DNA of 49,539 nt from Bacilli bacterium (GCA_900767825.1 CAAGAN010000011.1:1-49539), one strand, 5' to 3'; shown: positions 7,162 through 16,143, counted from the stretch's first letter. Made by a program: numbers and translations. Notes: generated by a model from the letters alone, not told the origin.

Positions 7162-8430
7162 ATGGAAAAAGGGAAAAGTAGCAATAAGAAAGATGAGGTT
7201 TATGCTGTCATCGATTTAAAAAGTTTCTATGCTAGTTGCGAATGTGCCGCTAGGGGATTAGATATTTTTTCCACCCCTTTAGTAGTGGCCGATCCTACTA
7301 GAAGCATTAACACGATTGTCATGTCTTCGACCCCATATTTAAAAGAAAAATATGGAATTCCAAATGTATGTAGAGTGAAGTCCTTGCCAAAAGTGCCTGA
7401 ACTAATTTTTGCCCAGCCTAGAATGGCTTATTATATTGAAATGTCTGCAAAAGTCGTTTCGATTTTCCTGGATTTTATCGATGAAGAGGACATTCATGTT
7501 TATTCTATCGATGAATCTTTCCTTCACTTATCTCCTTATCTTTCCTTATATAAAACCACTCCTGAAGGCCTATGCAAAATGATCCAGGAAAGAATTAAAA
7601 AAGAACTGGGATTAGTTGCTACATGCGGTATTGGTCCTAATATGTTTTTGGCCAAGACTTGTCTAGATAATGAAGGCAAAAAGAAACATCCGTTTTTAGC
7701 TAGATGGGATAAAAAAGATATAAAAGAAAAACTATGGAAAATATCTCCTATAACCAATGTCTGGGGTATCTCTAGCGGGATTGCTTCTAGGTTAGAAAAA
7801 CTGGGTATAAGAAGTCTAGAGGCTTTAGCAAATACGGATGTTGAATTGCTTGAAAAAGAATTTGGAATAATCGGACATCAACTTTTTGATTTATCTAATG
7901 GGATTGATAATACTGACATTAGAAAGAAATATGTCCCAAAAGAGAACTCGCTTTCTTTAGGCCAGACATTAATGAAAGACTATGATGGAAAAGGGGCAAG
8001 GCTAGTATTAAGAGAAATGTGTGACGATTTGTGTTTTAGATTAAGACTACATGAATCAAAATGCGGATTAGTGTCAGTTAGTGTTGCTTATAGTGGCGGA
8101 GGAGGCTTTTCTAAGCAAAGGGCTTTAGATGTCTATAGCGACGATAACGACACCCTATATTCTGTAATCCGAAATATTTTCAATTCATTATATAACGAGG
8201 AAAAGATCAGGGGCTTATATATAAGTTTTGGTAAATTGATTCCGTTTTCTTCTTTGCAGCCAAATCTATTTGAAAGTTATGAAGAGGCAATAGAAAAAAG
8301 AAATCTAAATCTTGCTATAGACAATATACACAAAATATATGGGGCAAATTCGGTTTTAAGGGCTAGCAGTGGGCTAAAAGATTCTACAATTAAAGTAAGA
8401 CATGGACAGATTGGAGGGCATAAATCATGA
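7162..8430 (+). CDS. Y-family DNA polymerase (UmuC/UvrX-like)
   Basis: This 422-residue translesion polymerase has YAVIDLKSFYASCE near residue 15 with the first catalytic Asp, and YSIDESFL near residue 115 with the Asp-Glu pair. The thumb and the C-terminal little-finger domain follow. It resembles the UvrX/YqjW branch found with YolD-like partners rather than classical DinB. The YolD-like gene overlaps its stop by 4 bp. These proteins copy damaged templates at low fidelity. Its promoter appears leaderless and lacks a visible SOS box, so damage control, if any, is not evident from the DNA. Confidence 0.92.
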   Translation: MEKGKSSNKKDEVYAVIDLKSFYASCECAARGLDIFSTPLVVADPTRSINTIVMSSTPYLKEKYGIPNVCRVKSLPKVPELIFAQPRMAYYIEMSAKVVSIFLDFIDEEDIHVYSIDESFLHLSPYLSLYKTTPEGLCKMIQERIKKELGLVATCGIGPNMFLAKTCLDNEGKKKHPFLARWDKKDIKEKLWKISPITNVWGISSGIASRLEKLGIRSLEALANTDVELLEKEFGIIGHQLFDLSNGIDNTDIRKKYVPKENSLSLGQTLMKDYDGKGARLVLREMCDDLCFRLRLHESKCGLVSVSVAYSGGGGFSKQRALDVYSDDNDTLYSVIRNIFNSLYNEEKIRGLYISFGKLIPFSSLQPNLFESYEEAIEKRNLNLAIDNIHKIYGANSVLRASSGLKDSTIKVRHGQIGGHKS

Positions 8431-8747
8431 ATAAATATGAAGATAGAGGCATGATGAAATATGCTCCATATCAATCTTTAATCGAGCAATCCGCTTCTTT
8501 AAGAAAACTTAGGTATAACAAGAACAAAAAAGAAAAACCGGCAATCTCTAATGAACGAGCAGAAGAGATTAACGCGGTTTTGACTAATTACGATAACGAG
8601 AATGTTATTATCAGATTTTATGAAGATGGATATCTTTATTATATCGAGGGTAAAATAGAAAAGATTGAACCCATGTATCGATATTTATTGATTCAAGAAA
8701 AGAAAATCGAATTCAAAAACCTAATTGAAATTGTTATTAAAAACTAG
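8427..8747 (+). CDS. YolD-like protein
   Basis: A 106-residue protein with the YolD-like pattern: an N-terminal MNKYEDRGMMKYAPYQSL, a central DNxNVIIRFYEDGY stretch and a small barrel-like C-terminus. The family is usually encoded beside UmuC-like polymerases in Bacillota and is thought to be their accessory factor. The ATGA overlap with the polymerase stop implies coupled translation. Its own end overlaps the convergent M29 peptidase gene by 4 bp. Confidence 0.9.
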   Translation: MNKYEDRGMMKYAPYQSLIEQSASLRKLRYNKNKKEKPAISNERAEEINAVLTNYDNENVIIRFYEDGYLYYIEGKIEKIEPMYRYLLIQEKKIEFKNLIEIVIKN

Positions 8748-9994
8748 AAAGCCCAGTTTCCGTCTTTGAATATCTGGACTTCTTTTCCGTCTGAGGTAGT
8801 TCCGACTATATTCAAATCTTTTGAACCAATCATAAAGTCGACGTGGCTAAGTGATTTATTGATTCCAAAAGAATGGATTTCATCTTCGCTATATTTTTGG
8901 AAATCCTTGTATAGGTTGGTAAACCCTCTTCCTAGGGCAAGGTGACAAGCGGCATTTTCGTCAAATAAGGTGTTATAGAACAATAGACCCGTGTTATTAA
9001 TTGGGGAATTAAATGGAACAAGGGCACATTCACCTAAATAGGCACTTCCTTCATCTAAACTTAATATAGATCTTAAGGCGACTTCTCCTTCTTCAGCATG
9101 GACATCTATTGCTTTGCCATCTTTAAATTTGACATAGAAATCTCTAATTAATTGGCCTTGGTAGACTAAAGGTTTTGCAGAATAGACAATACCTTCGGCT
9201 TCTCCTTTTCTAGGGGAAGTAAATATTTCTTCGCTTGGAATATTTGGCTGGAAGAAAGTTCCATCTAGAGTTTCTTCCCCTCCGCCTAACCAATTTACTT
9301 CTGGAATAAGCCCAACGGTTAAATCGGTTCCGTTACTAGAAGTGTAATGTAACTTTACTAAATGTAAGGAATTTAGATAATCGCAACGCTTCTTTAGATT
9401 TTCGTCATGATCTTGCCAGTTTTTGATTCCGTTTCCATCGCTAGCCCTAGAAGTTAATAAAATCGCTTCATAAAGTTTTTCCATGGCTTTGGATCTAGTT
9501 AGTTCTGGGAATACTTTCTTGGCCCATTTTTTCGATGGGACTCCAGCAATACACCATTGATATTTGTTTTCTCTTTTTTCAATTAAAGAAGCAACGGAGA
9601 GGTATTTTTCTCTTTTTACCTTTGCAGCTTTTTCGGCGTTGATTCCTTTATTTGCATCTGGGTCATCTGAATCTAGCCATAGATAGGCTGGCAAGGTAGA
9701 TGTAAACCATTCTTGATAAGCAATATCCATTGGAAGAGTTTCACATAAAGCCTTGGTCTTGGCTTTCTTCATTTGGACCTTGTTTACTTTTTCAGATTGC
9801 CAAAGGATATGAACGTATTTTGCACCTGCTTCATAACATTGTTTGACTACTAAAGCAGTGAAATCTTCGATATCGACATTGGATTTAATGATAACGGATT
9901 GACCTTTTTTGAGGTTCAAACCGCTTTTTACTATAAGTTCGGCATAAGCCTTTTCTAATTTTTTGTTCATAGAAATACTCTTTTTTTCCTCCAT
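8744..9994 (-). CDS. M29-family aminopeptidase (AmpS/PepS type)
   Basis: This 416-residue protein is a two-metal M29 aminopeptidase, releasing N-terminal amino acids in the cytosol. Family metal ligands are visible: Glu in PSEEIFTSP and in LGECALVP, His in AACHLALG, and the HVDFMIGS pair near the C-terminus. The first eight residues are uncertain: a second ATG is 24 nt inside, with GGAGG 17 nt before it, too far for a normal site. The first ATG has TAAAGT ending 7 nt upstream and no Shine-Dalgarno, fitting the leaderless pattern of this window, so it is retained. Confidence 0.9.
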   Translation of the reverse strand: MEEKKSISMNKKLEKAYAELIVKSGLNLKKGQSVIIKSNVDIEDFTALVVKQCYEAGAKYVHILWQSEKVNKVQMKKAKTKALCETLPMDIAYQEWFTSTLPAYLWLDSDDPDANKGINAEKAAKVKREKYLSVASLIEKRENKYQWCIAGVPSKKWAKKVFPELTRSKAMEKLYEAILLTSRASDGNGIKNWQDHDENLKKRCDYLNSLHLVKLHYTSSNGTDLTVGLIPEVNWLGGGEETLDGTFFQPNIPSEEIFTSPRKGEAEGIVYSAKPLVYQGQLIRDFYVKFKDGKAIDVHAEEGEVALRSILSLDEGSAYLGECALVPFNSPINNTGLLFYNTLFDENAACHLALGRGFTNLYKDFQKYSEDEIHSFGINKSLSHVDFMIGSKDLNIVGTTSDGKEVQIFKDGNWAF

Positions 9995-10038
9995 GGGATA
10001 TACTTTACTTGGTTTTCATAAAAAAGGAATTATTAAAT

Positions 10039-10830
10039 ATGGAAGAAAAAGCAAATGAAAGAAAAATGTATAAGGTTTGGGCTACTTGGAACTATATTGA
10101 AGCCTTCCTTTTATTAGCCGCTGGTATTTGTGGCGTAGTTTTTTCAGCGACTGGAAATGTCTCTGCCGAGTCTCCGATTAACTTAGTACTTTCATTAGTC
10201 GTTGGGATATTTGTCGTTCTTGATGGAATATTAAGGCTAGTCATGTCTTTCTACTCCTTTGCTAGTAGTGAAGAATCGATAATGCTAGTAGCAGGGTTTG
10301 AGGTAGCAATGGGTGTAACCATAATCCTTTCCTATACTGTGTTTATAGATATATTAGTTAAGTTCATTGCCGTTTTGCTTATCGTAATCGGACTGCTTTT
10401 GGTCTTGTTCTCAATATTTACTATTGTTAAGAAAACATCAAAACTTTTCATGCCGATATTAGAAATATTATTTGGAGCAATATTAGTTGCAGTCGGTATC
10501 ACTATATTGGTTATGTATTTTGGCGATGATGTCGGTACTACTAATAAAATTACTGTTCTTTTAGTTGGAATTATTATGGTTTTAGCCGCCGTTGCTCAAG
10601 CCGTTATTGCCTCTATTCAACTTAAGAAGAGCAAGAAAAAATATGAGGTAGCCACAACTAATAGTAAGAATAAAGATAAAAAGAAAGACAAGAAGTCCAA
10701 GAAGGATAAACAAGACGAAACCAAAGATGATTCAATTGAGACGGAAGTAGTTGAACCTGAAGAAATTAAGAAAATTGGACAAAAAGAAGAAAATGACAAT
10801 GAAAAAGATACTTCTACTAGCGTAGAATAG
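10039..10830 (+). CDS. DUF308/HdeD-like membrane protein, copy 1
   Basis: This 263-residue protein has about six transmembrane helices in paired hairpins, ending near residue 205, and then a highly charged Lys/Glu/Asp tail of about 55 residues. The repeated short helical pairs resemble the DUF308 (HdeD-like) family. The ATG at 10039 is chosen because AGGA lies 10 nt upstream; an in-frame ATG at 10009 has no site. It is followed after 19 bp by a paralogue, and the two are probably one operon closed by the terminator at 11622. The molecular role is unknown. Confidence 0.75.
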   Translation: MEEKANERKMYKVWATWNYIEAFLLLAAGICGVVFSATGNVSAESPINLVLSLVVGIFVVLDGILRLVMSFYSFASSEESIMLVAGFEVAMGVTIILSYTVFIDILVKFIAVLLIVIGLLLVLFSIFTIVKKTSKLFMPILEILFGAILVAVGITILVMYFGDDVGTTNKITVLLVGIIMVLAAVAQAVIASIQLKKSKKKYEVATTNSKNKDKKKDKKSKKDKQDETKDDSIETEVVEPEEIKKIGQKEENDNEKDTSTSVE

Positions 10831-10849
10831 ATTTTAGGAGGAAACAAAC

Positions 10850-11602
10850 ATGTTTAGAAAAGGAAAAATTGGTTGGACAATCTGGAATATTGTTGAAGGC
10901 TTACTTTTAATTACGGCAGGCGTATTGTTTTGCGCTTATTCAAATAATTCTAATTTCCAATCCACATGTGTTTTAATTGTTGCTATTTTAGTCATCATTG
11001 ATGCCGTTTTAAGACTTGCTCTTAATGTAATCTCGGTATTTGGGCTTGGGGATCTAAAACTAATAAAGACAGACTTTGCCGCTGCACTTAGCGGTACAGG
11101 TGAATTAACTCTTGGTATTGGGCTAGTTTTCCTTCAACAAGATCTTTCTAAAGGCGATATTTTATTTGAAGCCATTGGTAGATTTGTTGGAATATTCTTA
11201 ATTGTCTTATCTATCATCATGGCAGTTTATGGAATTGTCTACATTGTTAAGAGATTACAAAGCGTTGGCGTTTCAGTTGCCTATTTCTTAATTGCTGCGA
11301 TTGGACTTGCTCTTGGCATTGTTGCCTTAGTGTTCTTGACTAAGAGCGAAAACATCAGGATGCTTGTCTTTATCGTCTTAGGCATTCTTCTTCTTGCCGC
11401 TGGGCTTGTAGTCATCTATTTTACCATTGCTTTATTAGTCAAAGCCAAAAAGGTTGCTAAAGCCGTTGAATCCGTTAAAAAGGATTTTGTAGATGTTTCT
11501 GGCGTTGAAGAAGAAACCTCAACTTCAGATAATGCAGTTGAAGGACAAGAAGAAAACAAAGAAGAACCAACTGAACCAAGCGAAGAGAACAAACCTGAAT
11601 AA
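10850..11602 (+). CDS. DUF308/HdeD-like membrane protein, copy 2
   Basis: This 250-residue paralogue of the preceding gene starts FRKGKIGWTIWNIVEGLLLITAG, matching the KVWATWNYIEAFLLLAAG region of copy 1 (split here only for comparison). It has about six transmembrane helices and an acidic tail (EENKEEPTEPSEENKPE), whereas copy 1 carries a mixed Lys-rich tail. AGGAGG lies 8 nt before the ATG. The pair may form a hetero-oligomer in the membrane, but this is inference from adjacency. A strong terminator follows. Confidence 0.75.
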   Translation: MFRKGKIGWTIWNIVEGLLLITAGVLFCAYSNNSNFQSTCVLIVAILVIIDAVLRLALNVISVFGLGDLKLIKTDFAAALSGTGELTLGIGLVFLQQDLSKGDILFEAIGRFVGIFLIVLSIIMAVYGIVYIVKRLQSVGVSVAYFLIAAIGLALGIVALVFLTKSENIRMLVFIVLGILLLAAGLVVIYFTIALLVKAKKVAKAVESVKKDFVDVSGVEEETSTSDNAVEGQEENKEEPTEPSEENKPE

Positions 11603-11621
11603 TCAATTAATTGATACATGG

Positions 11622-11644
11622 GGCCTCTAAGTGAGGCCTTTTTG
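11622..11644 (+). terminator. Rho-independent terminator of the DUF308 pair
   Basis: GGCCTC and GAGGCC form a 6-bp stem with a 5-nt loop, followed by TTTTT, 20 nt after the stop of the second membrane-protein gene. Confidence 0.9.
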
Positions 11645-11673
11645 TTTACCTTTGCCTTAATAAGTTTTAAAAT
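11645..11673 (+). promoter_or_regulatory. Promoter of nrdG, leaderless start
   Basis: TTTACC and TAAAAT (11668-11673) are 17 nt apart. The -10 box ends 6 nt before the ATG at 11680 and no ribosome site is present. Confidence 0.6.
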
Positions 11674-11679
11674 TTTGAT

Positions 11680-12381
11680 ATGGAATTTTCAGGATGGGAA
11701 AAGCTTTCCCTAGTAGACTTTGACGATAACTTAACAACAACTCTATTTACACCAGGTTGCAATTTTAGATGTCCTTTTTGCCATAATGGTGATTTGGTTT
11801 TGCATCCTTCTAGATGTGTAGCTATTCCTTTTGATGAAATAAAAGAATATCTAAAGAAAAGAGTAGGGGTTTTAGATGCCGTGTGTATATCTGGTGGAGA
11901 GCCTACTTTGATGGATGATTTAGAAGAGAAACTTATCTTTATTAAATCACTAGGTTATAAAGTTAAGCTTGATAGCAATGGTTCTAGACCTTCTATATTA
12001 AAAGATTTAGTTAGCAAGGGTTTAGTAGATTATGTTGCTATGGATATAAAGAATTCTAAATCTAAATATGCTGAAACCATCGGGATTAAAGATTTTGATT
12101 TAAGTCCAATCGAAGAATCAATCGCCTTTCTTTTGTCTAATAAAGTTGGTTATGAATTTAGAACTACGATAATGAGCGAATTTCATAACGAAGAGGATAT
12201 GAAACAAATCGGAATTTGGATAAAAGGCGCTAATAGATATTTTCTCCAACAATATATAGATAACGAAAACTGCATAAAAAAAGGCCTGCATCCAGTTGAA
12301 TTGGAACAGGCCAATAGATTTATAAAAATATTAAAGGAATATATCCCTAACGTTAAGCTAAGGGGATACGAGGGGAATTAG
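11680..12381 (+). CDS. nrdG: Anaerobic ribonucleotide reductase activating enzyme (radical SAM)
   Basis: This 233-residue radical SAM enzyme has the CNFRCPFCHNGDL cluster motif near residue 26 (Cys-x3-Cys-x2-Cys) and the SGGEPTL SAM-binding segment near residue 70. It belongs to the longer NrdG2-type branch. It would install the glycyl radical on NrdD, encoded 1 kb away on the opposite strand. Its 3' end overlaps that of the convergent trxB by 29 bp. Transcription from its own leaderless promoter means activase and reductase are controlled separately. Confidence 0.88.
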   Translation: MEFSGWEKLSLVDFDDNLTTTLFTPGCNFRCPFCHNGDLVLHPSRCVAIPFDEIKEYLKKRVGVLDAVCISGGEPTLMDDLEEKLIFIKSLGYKVKLDSNGSRPSILKDLVSKGLVDYVAMDIKNSKSKYAETIGIKDFDLSPIEESIAFLLSNKVGYEFRTTIMSEFHNEEDMKQIGIWIKGANRYFLQQYIDNENCIKKGLHPVELEQANRFIKILKEYIPNVKLRGYEGN

Positions 12382-13294
12382 GCTTCTCCAAAGAATCGAC
12401 ATATTTTTCACATGCCATAGCGGCAATTGCTCCATCGCTAGTAGCGGTGACTACTTGTCTAATCTTTTTAACTGTACAATCGCCAACTGCATAGACACCC
12501 GGGGTTTTTGTTTGCTTTGATTCATCAGCAACTATAAAGCCGTTTTGAAGATCGACTAAGGAAGAGAATTTATTGTTATCTGGGATTTGTCCTATAGCAA
12601 CAAATAGACCTTCGCAGTTAATAACCATTTCTTGATTGGTTTTGGTATTAACAAATTTAACGCCTTCTAGGTTATGCTCCCCGATTAATTCTTTAGAAGC
12701 AAAATCATGGTAAATCTTTACGTTTTGCAATGTTTTTAATTTGTTTATCAAGATTTCATCTGCAAAGAATTTATCAAATAAAGTAACGATTGTAACAGAT
12801 TTGCAAATGGAAGATAGGCTTATTGCATATTGGACAGCTGTATTTGCATCCCCGATAAGGCAAACATCTTTCCCTTGGTAAAAAGCCCCATCGCAGACGG
12901 CACAATAACTAACGCCTTTTCCAGTTAATTTTTCTTCATTAGGAAGACCTAATTTTCTATGTTTACAACCAGTTGCAACGATGACGGATTTAGATTCATA
13001 TTCATTGTAATTAGTCTTAACCTTGAAATGCCTTTCTTCTAATTTAGAAACTGCAATAACTTCATCTAGGTCAAACTCGACTCCTAAAGAAGATATTTGA
13101 TCAAATAGATTAGAAGCAAAATCCATTCCTGAAATAGATTTTATGGAAGGATAGTTTTCTAGTCTTGGAGATTCTGCAATCTGACCTCCTATTGTTTCTT
13201 TTTCGATTAAAAGGACTTTCTTCCCTTCTCTAAGTAAATATAGGGCGGCTGACATCCCTGCAGGGCCAGCGCCGATTATTATCGTGTCAAACAT
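12353..13294 (-). CDS. trxB: Thioredoxin reductase
   Basis: This 313-residue flavoprotein has an N-terminal FAD motif IIIGAGPAGMSAA, the redox pair CAVCD near residue 135, an NADPH-binding domain (LIGDANTAVQ, where the usual glycine motif is partly changed) and the C-terminal FAD segment VYAVGDC. It reduces thioredoxin-like proteins with NADPH. AAAGGA precedes the ATG by 6 nt. It lies just downstream of nrdD on the same strand behind a hairpin, and nrdD carries a fused glutaredoxin-like domain that could be its substrate. Confidence 0.93.
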   Translation of the reverse strand: MFDTIIIGAGPAGMSAALYLLREGKKVLLIEKETIGGQIAESPRLENYPSIKSISGMDFASNLFDQISSLGVEFDLDEVIAVSKLEERHFKVKTNYNEYESKSVIVATGCKHRKLGLPNEEKLTGKGVSYCAVCDGAFYQGKDVCLIGDANTAVQYAISLSSICKSVTIVTLFDKFFADEILINKLKTLQNVKIYHDFASKELIGEHNLEGVKFVNTKTNQEMVINCEGLFVAIGQIPDNNKFSSLVDLQNGFIVADESKQTKTPGVYAVGDCTVKKIRQVVTATSDGAIAAMACEKYVDSLEKPNSPRIPLA

Positions 13295-13308
13295 AATTAT
13301 TCCTTTAA

Positions 13309-13335
13309 CAAATAAGGGCCCAAGCTAATGGGCCC
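13309..13335 (-). terminator. Terminator or attenuating hairpin between nrdD and trxB
   Basis: On the minus strand GGGCCC, an 8-nt loop and GGGCCC form a perfect 6-bp GC stem followed by TTATTT. The T-run is weak, so some read-through into trxB is likely. Confidence 0.65.
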
Positions 13336-13341
13336 ATGATT

Positions 13342-15726
13342 TTAGTTTCTCTTTGAGGTTTCAATATAGCCCTTTATTAATGAGGCATTATCGTAGACCT
13401 TGAATGAATCGCCTTCTGGAACAAGCAGTGTTGGGGCATTTTGTATTCCATAGGCTTCACTCATTTCCTTATTGGCATAGGCATCTATTTGATGATATTT
13501 GATTCCTTCCTTATCTAGAAGCATCTTAGCTACCTTGCAATTTGGGCAAGTTGGGGAGGTAAATAACAATAATTCATTTACTTTTGGAGTCTCGTTTTTG
13601 ACTTCGTTATGTTCTTCGCATTTGCAGACTTCTTCAAATTGATGAGGTTCTTCACCTTTCTTTAATTCGTAAGTCTTTCTTTGCTTGAATTCTTGTGTCT
13701 TACCGGCATTCCAGTTCTTAACAGGCCTATAGTAACCAGTAATTCTTGAATAGACTTCGGTTTCCTTTCCACAATGTGGGCATTTCCATTGCTCACCAGT
13801 TAAATAACCATGATCTGGGCAAATGGAATAAGTTGGGGACATTGTGTAATATGGGAGCTTATAGTTTTCAGCAATCTTCCTAACTAACTTCATGCAAGAT
13901 TCCCAGTTCGGCAAACGCTGTCCTAAGAAAGCATGGAAGACAGTTCCTGATGTATATAGAGTCTGGAATTGATCTTCAATATCAAGAGCTTGAAAGATAT
14001 CGGAGGTATAGCCAACTGGCAAGTGAGAGGAGTTGGTATAGAATGGGGTATCTCCATCTTTAGAAGCGGTGATGATATCTGGGTACCTAGCCTTATCGTG
14101 CTTAGCAAGACGGAAAGCAGTGGATTCAGCTGGAGTGGCTTCTAGGTTATAGAGGTCTCCATAAGCTTCTTGGTAATCAGAGAGACGTTCTCTCATGTGA
14201 TTCAAGACTTCAACGGTGAATTCTTGGGCTTCTTTGTTGGTTAAATCTTTCTTAATCCATCTAGCATTTAAGCAAGCTTCGTTCATGCCTACTAATCCAA
14301 TAGTGGAGAAGTGGTTTTTGAATGAGCCAAGGTAATGCTTTGTATATGGATATAATCCTGCTTCGAGTAGTTTGGTAACTGTTTCACGTTTTACCTTAAG
14401 CGATCTAGCAGAGATATCCATTAATCTATCTAACCTAGCATAGAAATCAGCTTTATCGGTTGATAAGTAAGCGATTCTAGGCATGTTGATTGTAACAACG
14501 CCGATTGAACCAGTAGATTCGCCAGAACCGAAATATCCGCCGGACTTCTTTCTTAATTCTCTTAAGTCTAGTCTTAAACGGCAGCACATGGATCTAACAT
14601 CGCTTGGCTTCATATCGCTATTGATATAGTTAGAAAAATATGGGGTGCCGTATTTAGCGGTCATTGTGAATAACAAACGGTTATTTTCGTTATCGGACCA
14701 GTCGAAATCCTTGGTAATTGAATAAGTTGGGATTGGATATTGGAATCCTCTTCCTTCGGCATCGCCTTCAATCATGGTTTCGATGAAGGCCTTGTTGACC
14801 ATATCCATTTCCTTTTTGCAATCGCCATAGGTGAAATTCATTTCTTTTCCACCAACAATTGCAGGCAAATTAACCATATCTTCAGGAACGGTCCAGTCTA
14901 AGGTTATATTTGTAAATGGAGATTGGGTTCCCCATCTAGAAGGTGTATTAACACCGAATATAAAGGATTGGATGCATTGCTTGACTTCTTTATAGGTTAA
15001 GTTATCTGCTTTAACAAATGGGGCAAGATAGGTATCGAATGAAGAGAAAGCTTGAGCGCCAGCCCATTCATTTTGCATGATACCAAGGAAGTTGACCATT
15101 TGGTTGCATAAGGTCATCAAATGACGTGCAGGGGCAGAAGTGATCTTTCCCGTGACTCCACCTAATCCTTCTTTGATTAATTGCTTTAAGCTCCAACCAG
15201 CGCAATATCCAGTAAGCATGGATAAATCGTGGATGTGGATATCGGCGTTCTTGTGGGCGTCTGCAATTTCCTTATCGTAGACTTCAGAAAGCCAGTAATT
15301 AGCAGTAACGGCACCAGAGTTAGAAAGAATCAAGCCACCTACCGAATAAGTAACGGTGGAGTTTTCTTTAACACGCCAGTCAGCGACTTTTAAGTAAGAA
15401 TCAACGACGTTTTTAAAATCAAGAGTAGTGCTCTTTACTTGTCTAATAGCAGCTCTTTTTGTTCTATAGTCCATATAAGACTTTGCAACGTCTACAAAGC
15501 CAGTTTGGATCAAGACTACTTCGACAGAGTCTTGAATATCTTCTACGGTTACAATTTCGTTTTTAACCTTATTGGAGAAGTTGCTAGTAACACGTAAGGC
15601 TAATAACTCTAAAACATCTGGAGTTACTTCCTTGTGCTCGGCAGCGAAAGCCTTGCCGATGGCTGACTCAATCTTTTTTAGGTCAAATGGAACGAAATCC
15701 CCGCTTCTTTTTTGTACTTGTAACAT
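13342..15726 (-). CDS. nrdD: Anaerobic ribonucleoside-triphosphate reductase with fused glutaredoxin-like domain
   Basis: This 794-residue class III reductase makes dNTPs without oxygen. In order it has an N-terminal ATP cone (about 1-90), the catalytic barrel with MCCRLRLDL and GSIGVVTINMPR, the Cys4 zinc site CPDHGYLTGEQWKCPHCG, the glycyl-radical segment RITGYYRPV, and a linker to a thioredoxin-fold domain (about 717-794) with CPNC and the cis-Pro motif NAPTLL. Most NrdD proteins end at the radical loop. The ATG at 15726 is preferred over an in-frame ATG at 15780 because GGAAGG lies just upstream. The fused domain and neighbouring trxB suggest thioredoxin-type rather than formate reduction. 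Confidence 0.95.
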   Translation of the reverse strand: MLQVQKRSGDFVPFDLKKIESAIGKAFAAEHKEVTPDVLELLALRVTSNFSNKVKNEIVTVEDIQDSVEVVLIQTGFVDVAKSYMDYRTKRAAIRQVKSTTLDFKNVVDSYLKVADWRVKENSTVTYSVGGLILSNSGAVTANYWLSEVYDKEIADAHKNADIHIHDLSMLTGYCAGWSLKQLIKEGLGGVTGKITSAPARHLMTLCNQMVNFLGIMQNEWAGAQAFSSFDTYLAPFVKADNLTYKEVKQCIQSFIFGVNTPSRWGTQSPFTNITLDWTVPEDMVNLPAIVGGKEMNFTYGDCKKEMDMVNKAFIETMIEGDAEGRGFQYPIPTYSITKDFDWSDNENNRLLFTMTAKYGTPYFSNYINSDMKPSDVRSMCCRLRLDLRELRKKSGGYFGSGESTGSIGVVTINMPRIAYLSTDKADFYARLDRLMDISARSLKVKRETVTKLLEAGLYPYTKHYLGSFKNHFSTIGLVGMNEACLNARWIKKDLTNKEAQEFTVEVLNHMRERLSDYQEAYGDLYNLEATPAESTAFRLAKHDKARYPDIITASKDGDTPFYTNSSHLPVGYTSDIFQALDIEDQFQTLYTSGTVFHAFLGQRLPNWESCMKLVRKIAENYKLPYYTMSPTYSICPDHGYLTGEQWKCPHCGKETEVYSRITGYYRPVKNWNAGKTQEFKQRKTYELKKGEEPHQFEEVCKCEEHNEVKNETPKVNELLLFTSPTCPNCKVAKMLLDKEGIKYHQIDAYANKEMSEAYGIQNAPTLLVPEGDSFKVYDNASLIKGYIETSKRN

Positions 15727-15838
15727 AATATCCCTTCCAATCACACAATAGTCTTTGAAAGACGAGGCTCTTAAAACCATTTTAGTGCTTCAAGCCTATT
15801 TAATGAGGGCTTTATGGGCCCTCGTCTTCGGACCTTGC
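15727..15838 (-). ncRNA. Structured 5' leader of nrdD with competing helices
   Basis: The predicted leader of about 110 nt begins GGTCCGAAGACGAGGGC. The segment at 15818-15823 can form a local 6-bp hairpin with 15805-15810 (GAGGGC with GCCCTC). The overlapping segment 15820-15826 can instead pair with 15761-15767 (GACGAGG with CCTCGTC). The two pairings exclude each other. A third small hairpin, GTCTT-TCA-AAGAC, lies nearer the start codon. This resembles a regulatory switch, but it fits no RNA family I can name. Confidence 0.5.
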
Positions 15839-15844
15839 TAGCAT

Positions 15845-15872
15845 ATAATAAATTCATAAATTTAAAATGCAA
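15845..15872 (-). promoter_or_regulatory. Promoter of nrdD
   Basis: On the minus strand TTGCAT and TATTAT are separated by 16 nt; the start point would be about 15838, at the beginning of the structured leader. I see nothing convincing in the remaining 270 bases up to the cvpA stop, which are AT-rich with scattered T-runs. Confidence 0.65.
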
Positions 15873-16143
15873 ACCGATATGCTTACGAATGTAAAAAACG
15901 GTAATTTTTAATGCTTGAAAAATAATCGCTTCATCAAAGGTTTCGATTTTATGGGAACAATAGAGAAAACATTAGTAGTTTATTAGGATGAATTTATTGT
16001 CAAAAAACAGCCTTTGAAAATTCTTTTTTGTGACAGTGTATAAGTTTGTTAAATTTATTTAGAAACAATCGGATTTTCTTGGCTTATGAAAATATGAAAA
16101 AAATTTAACTTTTAATACATGTCTTAACTATTTTTATTCGACC

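Noticed and set aside
12472..12477. TGTACA inside trxB as a further YefM site
   Set aside because: It lies within coding sequence with no promoter nearby; one hit of six bases is expected by chance.
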